Source: Citrobacter sp. FP75
GTDB taxonomy: Bacteria > Pseudomonadota > Gammaproteobacteria > Enterobacterales > Enterobacteriaceae
Assembly (NCBI RefSeq): GCF_018342065.1
Contig: NZ_JAFDOE010000002.1
Location: forward strand, 620,001 to 684,000
Reading direction: 5' to 3'
DNA length: 64,000 bases
Shown: positions 18,671-28,270 of the stretch, piece by piece
How the letters are laid out: every line of letters starts with the position of its first letter
Numbering within the stretch: the first letter of the stretch is position 1
Position numbers and translations under genes: made by a program
The notes under the pieces: model-generated
What the model was told of the DNA's origin: nothing
Database searches by the model: none
Seen by the model: the letters and a program-made list of their open reading frames with translations, nothing else

Positions 18671-20185
18671 CTAGCCGATATCCATCTGCGGCTTGCTGTT
18701 GCGCTTACGGATCAGGCGCAGCACCGGCGGGACAACGATAACCATCACCGCCATCGCCAGCAGCACTTTTGCTACGCCGCTAGCCCACAGAATATCCATA
18801 CTGCCGTTACTGATCGACAGCGCGCGGCGCAGGTTCTGCTCCAGCATTTCCCCCAGCACAAAGCCTAAAATTAACGGCGACATCGGGAAGTGCATTTTAC
18901 GCAAAATGTAGCCAAATACGCCGAGTCCGACCATCAGTACCAGATCGAAGGTGGTGCTGTGCACGGCATACACGCCCACGGCTGAAACCGCCGCAATAGC
19001 CGGTACCAGGAACCACAACGGGATGGTCAGCATGCGGGTAAACAGACCGATCAGAGGGATGTTCATTACCAGCAGCATCACGTTGGCAATCAGCAGCGCG
19101 GCAATTAGCCCCCAAACGATATCCGGTTGCTCGGTAAACATCGCCGGACCCGGTGTGATATTGTACAGCGTCAGCGCACCCATCATCACCGCCGTAGTGC
19201 CGGAGCCCGGCACGCCGAGCGTCAGCATCGGAATAAACGAGCCGCAGGCCGAGGCGTTGTTTGCCGCTTCCGGCGCGGCCACGCCGCGAATATCCCCTTT
19301 ACCGAAGCTGTCGCTGTTACCGCTGAGCTTTTTCTCCGTCATGTAGGTGATAGCACTGGCGATGGTGGCCCCGGCGCCGGGAAGTACGCCGACAAAAAAG
19401 CCAATCACCGACGAGCGCAACGTGGCGCCCACGCACTGTGCACCTTCTTTTGCGTTGAACATCATGCGGCCCGTTTTGCGCACCAGCGCCTGGCCGCTGC
19501 TGGTATGTTCCAGCATTAACAGTATTTCTGAGACAGAGAACAGCCCAATCACCACCACGATAAACTGCACGCCGTCGGAGAGATGGACACTGTCAAAGGT
19601 GAAGCGATAAACCCCGGTATTGGCGTCTACGCCGACGGTCGCAAGGCCAAGACCGATCAGCGCTGCCAGAAATGATTTCAACGGGTTTTGCGCCATCATG
19701 CTGCCGAGGCAGGCAATGGCGAAGACCATTAAGGCAAAGTATTCCGCCGGACCGAAGGCCAGCGACCATTGAGCCAACGCCGGGGCAAACAGAATGATGC
19801 CGCCGATGGCGATGAGCGAACCAAAGAAAGAGCTGACCGCCGAGATAGAGAGCGCCACGCCGCCGCGCCCTTGCTGGGCCATCGGGTAACCGTCGAGGGC
19901 GGTCATAATGGCGGCGGCATCGCCGGGCACGTTCAACAAAATCGATGAGATTCGCCCGCCATATTCACAGCCGATATAGACGGTCGCCAGCAGGATCAGC
20001 GCAGACTCTGCGGGCAGATGCAACGCAAAGGCCAGCGGCAGCAGGATCGCCACGCCGTTGATCGGCCCCAGTCCTGGCAGCAGCCCGACAATAGTGCCAA
20101 CAAAACAGCCGATCAGCGCGATGACAAGGTTTTCCGGCGTCATCGCCACTGCAAAACCCTGAGAAAGATATATCCAGGTATCCAT
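18671..20185 (-). CDS. tctA: Tripartite tricarboxylate transporter large membrane subunit TctA
   Basis: Large integral membrane subunit of the citrate/tricarboxylate uptake system. The 504 residues carry about 12 membrane helices and the TctA-family motif GLLPGLGPINGVAILLP near residues 34-50, repeated in the second half as GVLPGAGATIASAI. It forms the channel with TctB, while TctC delivers the substrate. GGAG precedes the ATG at 20185. It is the third gene of tctCBA, 10 bases after tctB. Confidence 0.95.
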   Translation of the reverse strand: MDTWIYLSQGFAVAMTPENLVIALIGCFVGTIVGLLPGLGPINGVAILLPLAFALHLPAESALILLATVYIGCEYGGRISSILLNVPGDAAAIMTALDGYPMAQQGRGGVALSISAVSSFFGSLIAIGGIILFAPALAQWSLAFGPAEYFALMVFAIACLGSMMAQNPLKSFLAALIGLGLATVGVDANTGVYRFTFDSVHLSDGVQFIVVVIGLFSVSEILLMLEHTSSGQALVRKTGRMMFNAKEGAQCVGATLRSSVIGFFVGVLPGAGATIASAITYMTEKKLSGNSDSFGKGDIRGVAAPEAANNASACGSFIPMLTLGVPGSGTTAVMMGALTLYNITPGPAMFTEQPDIVWGLIAALLIANVMLLVMNIPLIGLFTRMLTIPLWFLVPAIAAVSAVGVYAVHSTTFDLVLMVGLGVFGYILRKMHFPMSPLILGFVLGEMLEQNLRRALSISNGSMDILWASGVAKVLLAMAVMVIVVPPVLRLIRKRNSKPQMDIG

Positions 20186-20195
20186 CGTTTCTCCG

Positions 20196-20630
20196 TTAAC
20201 TCAGCCAGGCGCCGAGAGGTAAGGTGACGTCAAGCAGCCGATCGAAGGCATACCACAACAAAATGCCGAGAACCGACCCGGAAATACCCGCTGCCGGGAT
20301 GGTGGCCCCGAACAGCAAGCCGATCACCACGGTGAGAATGGCAGTGGCAATGGGGAAGCCCAGCCATTCAAAACCCCAGGCGTACATAAACAGAATAATC
20401 ACCATCGTCAGCAGCTTTTGCAGCACGTGGCGACGAGGCCAACTGATGGTGTCCGGGTGGCGCAGTAACAGCGCCACGGCGCACAGCAACATCAGACCGA
20501 TAATGCCCAACGGAAAGGGACGTGGCCCAACCGGCTCATAGCTGTATTCGCTGGTGATTTGCCAGGCTATGAATAGCCCGGCTATGCAGAGCAACAGCCA
20601 GATACCCGCAAAAATACGATCGCTCATCAT
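20196..20630 (-). CDS. tctB: Tripartite tricarboxylate transporter small membrane subunit TctB
   Basis: A 144-residue membrane protein with four predicted helices (about 8-26, 37-55, 72-90 and 98-137 as a longer hydrophobic stretch), the expected form of TctB. It is the least conserved subunit, so identity rests mainly on size, topology and place between tctC and tctA. Two adjacent Met codons (20630 and 20627) could start it. Confidence 0.92.
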   Translation of the reverse strand: MMSDRIFAGIWLLLCIAGLFIAWQITSEYSYEPVGPRPFPLGIIGLMLLCAVALLLRHPDTISWPRRHVLQKLLTMVIILFMYAWGFEWLGFPIATAILTVVIGLLFGATIPAAGISGSVLGILLWYAFDRLLDVTLPLGAWLS

Positions 20631-20644
20631 GGTTGCCCCTGCGT

Positions 20645-21622
20645 TTATTTCGCCAGACCGAAGGCTTTTGCCTGCTCACGATAATCGGTGACCTGTTTCT
20701 TCACGTACTCATCGAGTTGCTTCCCGCTCATATTGAATTCAAACAGACCGCGCAGATCTCGCTGCTTTTTAAACTCATCGGTTTGCTGGAGTTTGCTAAA
20801 GGCGTCCACCCACCATTGATATTCGGCGTCGCTGACTTTTGGTCCGACGTAGAAGCCACGAATGATCGGCCACACGAGGTCATATCCCTGCTCTTTGGCG
20901 GTGGGCACATTGGCTAACTGACCCGGTAGGCGCTGGTCGGAGAACACCGCGAGCACGCGGATCTTGTCGCCGCTGAGATAAGGCACCATCTCACTGAGGT
21001 CGCCGGAAACCACCTGCACGTGGTTGCCCATCAGCGCGGTGACCGGCTCGCCGCCGCCTTCAAACGCCACGTAACGCATCTTGTGCGGATCGACGTTGGC
21101 CTTTTGCGCCAGCAGCGCCGACTTCATCCAGTCCTGACTGCCAATTGAGGCACCTGCGCCAATCACCACGCTATTGGGATCTTTCTCCATCGCTGTCAGC
21201 AGGTCTTTCAGCGTCTTCCACGGGGAATCATTGAGTACAGCAATCATGCCGTAGTCAGTGCCCACGCTCGCCAGCCAGCGCACATCATCGACGCCGTAGC
21301 GGCCAAATTTGCCCTGCGACAGGTTCAGCAGCGAGCCGCCGGAAAAGGCCACTACGGTTCCTGCCTCAGCCGGGCGTTGCGCGACGATGGCGTTATACGC
21401 CACGGCTCCGACGCCGCCTGGCATATAGGTCACGCGCATCGGTTTTTCGATGGCACCGGTTTCCATCATGCTCACCTGAATCAGCTTACAGGTGAGGTCA
21501 AAACCGCCGCCGGGTTTCGCCGGGGCGATACATTCGGTACGCGAGGGCGCTTGTTCCGCCAGAACAGAGGTACTCATCAGTAACATGCTTGCAGTAAGGG
21601 TACGAAGTAATTGTTTTTTCAT
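20645..21622 (-). CDS. tctC: Periplasmic tricarboxylate-binding protein TctC
   Basis: Periplasmic solute receptor of the TctCBA citrate transporter (Bug/TTT receptor family). Residues 1-22 are a signal peptide (MKKQLLRTLTASMLLMSTSVLA). The mature part has typical features of the fold: AKPGGGFDLTCKL and the VIGAGASIGSQDWMKSALL ligand-loop region near 173-191. Length of 325 fits the family. First gene of tctCBA and divergent from tctDE; GAGGA precedes the start. Confidence 0.95.
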   Translation of the reverse strand: MKKQLLRTLTASMLLMSTSVLAEQAPSRTECIAPAKPGGGFDLTCKLIQVSMMETGAIEKPMRVTYMPGGVGAVAYNAIVAQRPAEAGTVVAFSGGSLLNLSQGKFGRYGVDDVRWLASVGTDYGMIAVLNDSPWKTLKDLLTAMEKDPNSVVIGAGASIGSQDWMKSALLAQKANVDPHKMRYVAFEGGGEPVTALMGNHVQVVSGDLSEMVPYLSGDKIRVLAVFSDQRLPGQLANVPTAKEQGYDLVWPIIRGFYVGPKVSDAEYQWWVDAFSKLQQTDEFKKQRDLRGLFEFNMSGKQLDEYVKKQVTDYREQAKAFGLAK

Positions 21623-21729
21623 TATTTATCCTCACGCCGGATGACCGGATTTCGGGTACGGAAGATTATTTTTGTGATTATGTGAACCGATGTGTAGCAG
21701 TTCGGTTGCATGATTGTTAAAACATTAAC

Positions 21730-21749
21730 CTTTCAATTCCCTTTCAATG
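21730..21749 (+). promoter_or_regulatory. Direct repeat likely bound by TctD
   Basis: CCTTTCAAT occurs twice, at 21730-21738 and 21741-21749, an exact repeat with an 11-bp period between the divergent tctC and tctD. OmpR-family response regulators such as TctD bind tandem repeats with this spacing. The second copy ends 25 bases before the tctD ATG at 21775. Confidence 0.6.
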
Positions 21750-21774
21750 CGGCAGAAACTTTACAGGATGTGAT

Positions 21775-22449
21775 ATGCGTCTCTTATTAGCGGAAGATAA
21801 CCGTGAGTTGGCTCACTGGCTGGAGAAAGCGCTGGTGCAAAACGGTTTTGCCGTTGACTGCGTTTTTGATGGTCTGGCAGCCGATCACCTTTTACACAGC
21901 GAAACCTACGCGCTGGCGGTGCTGGACATCAATATGCCGGGACTGGACGGCCTGGACGTCGTCCAGCGACTGCGCAAGCGTGGGCAAACGCTCCCGGTTC
22001 TGCTGTTGACGGCGCGCAGCGCGGTGGCGGATCGGGTGAAGGGACTTAACGCAGGGGCTGATGACTATCTGGCAAAACCATTTGAAATCGAAGAACTTGA
22101 TGCCCGGTTGCGGGCCTTGCTGCGGCGCAGTGCGGGACAGGTGCAGGGCATCCAGCAACTGGGCGAACTGGCGTTTCACGATGAAGGCTATTTTCTGTTG
22201 CAGGGGCAGCCGCTGGCGTTAACGCCGCGCGAACAGGCGCTGCTGACGGTGCTGATGTACCGGCGGTTGCGCCCGGTCTCGCGCCAGCAGCTGTTTGAAC
22301 AGGTTTTCAGCCTGAGCGATGAAGTCAGCCCCGAAAGCATTGAGCTTTACATCCACCGTCTGCGGAAAAAACTGCACGGAAGCGACGTGCGCATCGCGAC
22401 TTTGCGCGGCCTCGGTTACGTGCTGGAGCGTGGCGATGAAGTGGGTTAA
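21775..22449 (+). CDS. tctD: Response regulator TctD
   Basis: OmpR/PhoB-type response regulator of tricarboxylate transport. Residues 1-115 are the receiver, with the acidic pair in LAEDN, phospho-acceptor Asp51 in VLDINMPG and the conserved Lys in DDYLAKPFE. Residues about 125-220 are the winged-helix DNA-binding domain ending RIATLRGLGYVLE. Salmonella TctD is also 224 residues. Its 3' end overlaps tctE by 14 bases. Confidence 0.94.
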   Translation: MRLLLAEDNRELAHWLEKALVQNGFAVDCVFDGLAADHLLHSETYALAVLDINMPGLDGLDVVQRLRKRGQTLPVLLLTARSAVADRVKGLNAGADDYLAKPFEIEELDARLRALLRRSAGQVQGIQQLGELAFHDEGYFLLQGQPLALTPREQALLTVLMYRRLRPVSRQQLFEQVFSLSDEVSPESIELYIHRLRKKLHGSDVRIATLRGLGYVLERGDEVG

Positions 22450-23887
22450 GCCCCAGTCGCTGTACCTGCAACTGCTGATGTTCCTTGGTCTGCCGCTACT
22501 GTTGCTGTGGGGGCTGTCGGCGTTTAACAGTTACGTTAGCGCACTGCAGGCGGCGACCCAGGCGTATGACCGGACGCTGCTCTCGTCTGCCAGGACCGTC
22601 TCTGAGCGGCTGGTTGTGCGCCATAAACAGCTGGAAGTGAACGTGCCGTGGGTCGTGCTGGACAGCTTTGAACTGAACATGAACGACAGGCTGTATTACA
22701 AGGTGGTGGATCCGACGGGGAAGGTGATTTCAGGCTATGACGATTTGCCGGCAATGCCGCCAGCAACTTCACGCACACGGCTTTATCCGGCGCTGGCGTG
22801 GTTTTATCATACCGAATATCGCGGCGAGGCGATTCGCGTGGCGCGTCTGCTCCAGCCGGTGAATGAAGGCGGGATTGTCGGTATGGCGGAGATTTATGTC
22901 GCCGAAACGCTGCAATCGCGACGCTATCTGGCGCGACAGCTGCTGTTTTCCTCGTGGGTTTCGCAAGGGCTGCTGGTGCTGCTCACGCTGGTGCTGGTCG
23001 GTTGGCTGCTGCGCCGGGTGTTACGCCCGATGCGCCAGCTGTCGTCGCTGATGGTACGCCGCGAGCCGGGGCTGCTGACGCCGCTGCCGGAGCTGCTGCC
23101 GTGGTCGGAGACCCGTCTGCTGATTGTGGCATTCAACCGCTACATTGATCGACTACGTGCGCTTATTTCGCGGCAGGAGCGCTTCAGCGCAGATGCTTCT
23201 CATCAGTTAAAAACTCCGCTGGCGGTGCTGAAAACCCAGGCAGCGGTTGCCCTCGCCAGCCCGCAACCGCAGCAGTGGTATGAGAGTTTACAGGCCATGA
23301 GCACCACGCTGGATAGCACCATTCAGCTGACGGAAAGGCTATTACAGCTTTCTGCAGTGAAGCGCAAAGAGCAGGGGGAAAGGCACTTTTCACCGGTCAA
23401 TCTGTTTGAGATGGTGCAAACCAGCTGTTTTACCCGCCTGGCGCAGGCGCGCAGTAAAGCCATCGATCTCGGCTATGAAGGGGAGCAGGGCGCGGTATGG
23501 GTTGAAGGGGATGATGTCCTGCTCGGCGAGCTGTGCGGGAATCTGCTGGATAATGCGCTGAAATACACGCCTGCGCAGGGGATGGTGACTGCCCGCCTGC
23601 TGCGCGAGGGAGAAAGCGTGGTGCTGATGGTTGAGGATAGCGGGCCCGGCATTGATGACGATCGGGTGCATCAGGCGCTGTTACCGTTTCATCGTCTGGA
23701 AAACGTGGGCAATGTCCCCGGGGCGGGGATTGGGCTGGCGCTGGTCAATGATATTGCGCGTCTGCACCGTACGCATCCGCAACTCTCGCGCAGTGAAACC
23801 CTGGGCGGGCTAAGCGTACGGGTACGGTTTTTGTGCCTGGAGCGAGAAGGGCAGGACGATCAGTGTCGTCCTGCGCCTGTTATTTAA
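22436..23887 (+). CDS. tctE: Sensor histidine kinase TctE
   Basis: Membrane sensor kinase partner of TctD. Starting at the ATG at 22436, inside the end of tctD, gives 483 residues beginning MKWVKPQSLYLQLL. Helices at about 10-30 and 168-190 enclose a periplasmic sensor domain. Then come a HAMP-like linker, the phosphorylated His256 in SADASHQLKTPLAVL, the N box (CGNLLDNALKYT) and the G box (VEDSGPGIDD). It probably senses citrate or a related acid. The stop overlaps by eight bases the end of the convergent fimbrial adhesin gene. Confidence 0.94.
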   Translation: MKWVKPQSLYLQLLMFLGLPLLLLWGLSAFNSYVSALQAATQAYDRTLLSSARTVSERLVVRHKQLEVNVPWVVLDSFELNMNDRLYYKVVDPTGKVISGYDDLPAMPPATSRTRLYPALAWFYHTEYRGEAIRVARLLQPVNEGGIVGMAEIYVAETLQSRRYLARQLLFSSWVSQGLLVLLTLVLVGWLLRRVLRPMRQLSSLMVRREPGLLTPLPELLPWSETRLLIVAFNRYIDRLRALISRQERFSADASHQLKTPLAVLKTQAAVALASPQPQQWYESLQAMSTTLDSTIQLTERLLQLSAVKRKEQGERHFSPVNLFEMVQTSCFTRLAQARSKAIDLGYEGEQGAVWVEGDDVLLGELCGNLLDNALKYTPAQGMVTARLLREGESVVLMVEDSGPGIDDDRVHQALLPFHRLENVGNVPGAGIGLALVNDIARLHRTHPQLSRSETLGGLSVRVRFLCLEREGQDDQCRPAPVI

Positions 23888-24962
23888 AGGTCACCGTCGC
23901 GTTGACCGGGATACTAAATGTGCCGGGTCGTGGTGGATTCTTCAGCCAGAACAGGGTTGCCATAAACTCTTTGCGCCGACTGTCGCTCTGGCTGGTAAAC
24001 GCACCGCTGGTAAAATCGATGCGGTTGCCGCTGATAATATCCCCGGCGCCGGGCTGCGCAGCATCCTGGAGCGTAACGCCAATATCCGGCGTACCCTGAC
24101 CGGTAAAAACCGCGCCGCTGTTTTGTGTGGTGCCGGTAAACGTCACCGCGTAGTTGATGCCGCGACATTCATGCTTCCCGGCGGCTTCTGCAGCGATAAC
24201 GGCAAACTGTTTACGGTGGCTGTTGTCCTTTCCCGCTTTAGCTTCGGTAATGCTGATCCTGCCAAACTCGACGGTATCCGTTCCTTTGTCAGAGGCGATA
24301 GAGACGATCGGCTCGCAGTTGATATAGCTGATGTTATTCAGGCCATTAAGCGCGGGACCAAAATTTTTAGCTGGATTGCTGGCAGTGCAATGCATACCAC
24401 AGGCGTTAATACTGCCAATACCGTCGACGACGAAAACTTTGTTGATGGTACGACCCGCCAGCGCGGGCAAAGGGTCCGGGAGCTTCCCGGTTGCGACCAG
24501 GCTGAGGTTAAAGGTGAAAGAAAAGGTTTGCGGGTGCGCCAGGCAGTTACTGCTATTCCTGTTTCTGTTTTGGTTACAGAAACTGGTAGAACCCGTTCTT
24601 GGCAGCGTTGCCTGATAGTGGGTGGTGACGGCCTGCGCGCCCTGATCGTAAGAACGACCGTCGATGCTCACCACCAGTTTCATATTGGTTCCCTGCAAAA
24701 AACGCGCAAACTCATGGTCTGGGTCGATGTAGATTCTGGCAGCTTCGCCCTGGGGCATATGGTCTGTGTCGCGGCAGGTGACGCTAACGGTCTGCGAATT
24801 GGACACCCAGACGGTGTCCCCGGCGGCGGTGCTGTGGCTGATTTTAATCGGGTCAACGTGTATAGAGACGCTGTTCGCTGTACAGCTCACCGCATAGCTT
24901 GTACTACTGAAGATCGACAGACAAAGCAGTACCATGAGTTTAACTGTGTTTAACGGGTTCAT
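23880..24962 (-). CDS. Fimbrial tip adhesin-like protein
   Basis: A 360-residue secreted protein with signal peptide (cleavage probably after TSYA near residue 25). Two parts are suggested: an N-terminal domain with several cysteines and a C-terminal pilin-like domain ending FSIPVNATVTFK, the beta-strand taken up by chaperone and usher. This two-domain form and the last place in the operon point to the tip adhesin. I prefer the ATG at 24962 with AAGGTG upstream over a GTG at 24971. The receptor is unknown. A short Asn/Arg-rich stretch, NQNRNRNSSNC, lies near residues 130-140. Confidence 0.8.
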   Translation of the reverse strand: MNPLNTVKLMVLLCLSIFSSTSYAVSCTANSVSIHVDPIKISHSTAAGDTVWVSNSQTVSVTCRDTDHMPQGEAARIYIDPDHEFARFLQGTNMKLVVSIDGRSYDQGAQAVTTHYQATLPRTGSTSFCNQNRNRNSSNCLAHPQTFSFTFNLSLVATGKLPDPLPALAGRTINKVFVVDGIGSINACGMHCTASNPAKNFGPALNGLNNISYINCEPIVSIASDKGTDTVEFGRISITEAKAGKDNSHRKQFAVIAAEAAGKHECRGINYAVTFTGTTQNSGAVFTGQGTPDIGVTLQDAAQPGAGDIISGNRIDFTSGAFTSQSDSRRKEFMATLFWLKNPPRPGTFSIPVNATVTFK

Positions 24963-24972
24963 TGATAGCACC

Positions 24973-27531
24973 TTACGAGCCGACGCACTGGGCGGTAATT
25001 TGTGTGTATCCGATTTTCTTCACCGGCTGGTGATGGTTATCCGGCATCTGAATAAAGCAGTGTTCATCTGGATGGGAGCCCCAACGCACTTCCAGGCGCG
25101 AATTATCTTCCACGCCGCTGGCATACAGTGCGCCATGCAAACCGACCAGGCCGTGATTGCGGCCTTTGGCATCCCGCACAATCGCCCCGACCGGAGGGGC
25201 AATGTCGCCAGGTATGACGGCATTCACCAGATAGTTGCGCCCACTGAAGGTTTCAAACACCACTTTGCTGATGGCTTTCTCTGTCGGGACAATTTTTTTC
25301 TGTGCCTGGGGAATATCCAGACCGGCGCCAATATCGGCGGTATTCAGACTCACCACGTTGTAATGCCAGGCATCTGCCGCAGTCAGGACCGCATAGCCGT
25401 TACCGTCTATCGCCACGCCGTTTTGTTGCTGGATATGGACGCCGTCTGCATTTTGAGCCTCGACCAACACCATGGTGTCACCCGGAGAGTGCATAAGCGT
25501 AACGCCGCCTGCGTGCAGCATCGCACCGCCGCTGATGCCCATATTCATATTCTGGTAGTTGCGCCCAGCGCTATAGCCTCCCTGAACGTTGATCTTGTCA
25601 CCTTGCCAGGCGGCGTTAACGCCAGTAGAGGGATCCTGCCGATCGGTGGTGCTGCCCTGGACGCCCCAGCTCAGACGATCGTCAAATGCGGTGTTGCTGT
25701 AGCTGGTGGAGTAGCTGTCGCCATTCTGCTGACTATGCATCATGTTGGCAGAGACAAAGCCGTGACTGTCCATGAAATCGAATGGGATGGATAATGTCAG
25801 ATTGATACTACGGTCCTGATAGTCGTACTGGTTGCGGGTATCCTGCACGTATACGCTCCAGTTGATTTTCCCCAGCGTATCGTTGTAACCCAGCTGTATC
25901 GTGCGGTCGTGACTGCCGTTGTGCCAGTAGTTTTGCTGGCTGGCGCTAACGTAAAGCGAGGCGTTGTCCCACAAACGCTGGTTAACAGAAACCTCAAAAC
26001 GTTGGCGACGATTATTGTAGTTATTGGTGTAGTAATGCTTCCTGTTGTGCTGCTCGCCAGGAAAACGCAGTTGCTGATTGGGGTCGTCATAGGCGATGTC
26101 GTAATAGCCCGAGGACCAGCTGTTGTGCTCGTTAATGGTGTCGCTAAAGCTGTAATAGCCGGATGTATTGTAACGGTAGCCGACCAGACGGAAATCCGTG
26201 CCGTACTGGTTCAGCGATTTAGAATAGAGGAAACGGTAACTTTGCCCCGTGGACGCTTCTCCGCTGGCAAGCAGGGCCCTGGCGGCGGTGATATCAAAGG
26301 AGATCGCACCGAACTGATGCAGATCCTGAGCGACCCCGCTGGCAATCGCGTTGTAACTTTCCGCCGTCAGTAAACCGCCGTACAGCGTGGTTCCAGAGCT
26401 GAGGCCATAGCTCAACGTTCCCTGGACAAAACGGGGTCGCCAGCCGCCGCTGTAGCCGTCACGATATTCCCCTGCCGTAAACTGAAAGCGGCTGTTACCA
26501 GCGCGCAGCATGTTCGGTACCGCTGAATAAGGCACGCTGAAATTGCGACGGCTGCCATCGGCCTCAGTAACGCTAACATCCAGATCGCCACTTTGGTTGC
26601 TGGGGTTAATATCGTCAATGTCAAACGCGCCCGGCGCGACGTTTTTACTGTAGATCAGGTAGCCATTTTGCCGGATTTCTATTGTGGCATTGCTATTGGC
26701 GACGCCGCGTACGACCGGGGCAAAATCGCGTTGACTATCTGGCAACATATTTTCATCGCTGGTGAGCTGCGCCCCGGTAAACTGGATACTGTCGAACACA
26801 TTATCGTCCGTGTAGGTTTGCCCGATGCGCAAGCGGCTACGTAGCGCAACAATGTTGCGCTCCACCCACGTAGAAACAGCCTGCCACTGGCGACCTGAAC
26901 CGCTGGCGTAGCTGAACGTAGACTGGTTACGGAAATGCCACCCCGCCAGGTTGATGCCGTTGGCAAAGCTGGCAAAGACGGAGTCATGATCCTGACCCTG
27001 TTCAGTCAGACGGGTGGTATTGGCGTTGTAGCCGACAAAAGCCGCATTAATCCCATCGTCATAGGCTGATTCCGGGATAGCATCATGTGCAGTCGAGAGC
27101 AGAAAAGCCTCCGGAACTGAAATATCAATGCGCTGGTAGTTTGCATCTGCCGTCAGGTGGCTGTTTGCTATCAGCGCTGCGAGCTCAATGCAGGCATCGG
27201 TGCGGCCATCCGGGATTTTAATCCCGTATCTGCGTAGATCGTCAGCGCTCAGGCAAGGTTGTGGCGTGTCTTCCGGCTGACGTCTTTTGAAGGCAACATT
27301 GCGCGTCTCAATGAAGTTGTGATCGAGATAAATATCGTACTCAAACGTCCCTTCGCTAAGCCCGTCATTACGGGCTATTTGCTCAACGGAGGTGATGTTT
27401 TGCGCACCGTGTACAAAACGGGTATTAAACTGTGGTGCGCCGCTGGCGTAAGCAGGCATACACATGACCAACGCTGACAACGTAAAGGCCTTTTCCTTGA
27501 ACCGTTGCGGTTGCTTATTTATTATCATCAT
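24973..27531 (-). CDS. Fimbrial outer-membrane usher
   Basis: An 852-residue usher that receives chaperone-subunit complexes and assembles the fimbria across the outer membrane. After a signal peptide (about 1-29) come the N-terminal periplasmic domain (FNTRFVHGAQ..., with the cysteine pair around CLSADDLRRYGI and DACIELA), the 24-strand barrel with plug domain (APVVRGVANSNATIEIRQNGYLIY near 270-295) and the C-terminal domains with GLVGLHGALYASG. Length is normal for the family. It lies between the chaperone and adhesin genes of the same operon. Confidence 0.95.
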   Translation of the reverse strand: MMIINKQPQRFKEKAFTLSALVMCMPAYASGAPQFNTRFVHGAQNITSVEQIARNDGLSEGTFEYDIYLDHNFIETRNVAFKRRQPEDTPQPCLSADDLRRYGIKIPDGRTDACIELAALIANSHLTADANYQRIDISVPEAFLLSTAHDAIPESAYDDGINAAFVGYNANTTRLTEQGQDHDSVFASFANGINLAGWHFRNQSTFSYASGSGRQWQAVSTWVERNIVALRSRLRIGQTYTDDNVFDSIQFTGAQLTSDENMLPDSQRDFAPVVRGVANSNATIEIRQNGYLIYSKNVAPGAFDIDDINPSNQSGDLDVSVTEADGSRRNFSVPYSAVPNMLRAGNSRFQFTAGEYRDGYSGGWRPRFVQGTLSYGLSSGTTLYGGLLTAESYNAIASGVAQDLHQFGAISFDITAARALLASGEASTGQSYRFLYSKSLNQYGTDFRLVGYRYNTSGYYSFSDTINEHNSWSSGYYDIAYDDPNQQLRFPGEQHNRKHYYTNNYNNRRQRFEVSVNQRLWDNASLYVSASQQNYWHNGSHDRTIQLGYNDTLGKINWSVYVQDTRNQYDYQDRSINLTLSIPFDFMDSHGFVSANMMHSQQNGDSYSTSYSNTAFDDRLSWGVQGSTTDRQDPSTGVNAAWQGDKINVQGGYSAGRNYQNMNMGISGGAMLHAGGVTLMHSPGDTMVLVEAQNADGVHIQQQNGVAIDGNGYAVLTAADAWHYNVVSLNTADIGAGLDIPQAQKKIVPTEKAISKVVFETFSGRNYLVNAVIPGDIAPPVGAIVRDAKGRNHGLVGLHGALYASGVEDNSRLEVRWGSHPDEHCFIQMPDNHHQPVKKIGYTQITAQCVGS

Positions 27532-27544
27532 TGCAACCCCTGAC

Positions 27545-28216
27545 TTAATAACACGCTACCGGGACGTTATTGACCGCGTTAGTGCCGCCGTAATCATCTA
27601 CCCAGTTAAAACCAATACGGCTGACTTTTTGCTGCGACAGCGTAAACGTGCGTTCGCCATGAGGATTAACCATATCGGCATCAATGTGTTGGCCGTTAAT
27701 ATGCAACTGCGTCAAAGAAATATGAAGCGGTGTAGGATTAACGGCACGCAGAGTATTACCGTGACACTGCCACTGTAATTTCTCGACCGCTTCAGGTAGC
27801 GTCATATTCAATCCAGCAGGGCGATAAAAAAGTTTGATGCGAATACGTTGCGCCAGCTGCAAGGTGTTATCCTCGTTTTCAATGGTGGGGATTTCCTGCA
27901 CATTAATCCACAATACCGATTCAACATCCTGGGGAAAGCCGCTGCCCTGATAAATAGCTCGCAACACGGCGGATTTATGTCCGTCGAGTTTCAGGATCGG
28001 CGGGGTAATTATCATTGGTAGATTGGCTGGCGTCTCGTCTGGATTACCCTTATCCAGCCACGTCTGTACCATATATGGTTTGTCTGTATTATTGTTGACG
28101 TCAAACATCGCCGCTTTATCGTTCTCATTATAAATAACGCGCGTTTGACCCAAATTAATAGCGCTGTGAGCGGTGCTGATGACGCACAACATCAGGCAAA
28201 AGAATACTTTATTCAT
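27545..28216 (-). CDS. Periplasmic fimbrial chaperone
   Basis: A PapD-type chaperone of 223 residues, starting at the ATG at 28216 (a GTG nine bases earlier is less likely given the GGAAA upstream). Signal peptide MNKVFFCLMLCVISTAHS, then two Ig-like domains. The family signature appears as ESVLWINVQEIPTIE near residues 100-114 and the subunit-anchoring Arg/Lys positions as GQTRVIYNE and RIRIKLFYRP. It caps fimbrial subunits by donor-strand complementation. It lies 13 bases before the usher. Confidence 0.93.
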   Translation of the reverse strand: MNKVFFCLMLCVISTAHSAINLGQTRVIYNENDKAAMFDVNNNTDKPYMVQTWLDKGNPDETPANLPMIITPPILKLDGHKSAVLRAIYQGSGFPQDVESVLWINVQEIPTIENEDNTLQLAQRIRIKLFYRPAGLNMTLPEAVEKLQWQCHGNTLRAVNPTPLHISLTQLHINGQHIDADMVNPHGERTFTLSQQKVSRIGFNWVDDYGGTNAVNNVPVACY

Positions 28217-28270
28217 CAGGTGCACTTTCCAGATTCAGGGAACAGTGCCATCCATAGCAATCAACGTCCG

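Noticed and set aside
24123-25794. Long open frames on the plus strand opposite the adhesin and usher genes
   Set aside because: They are antisense to well-supported fimbrial genes and have no family resemblance.
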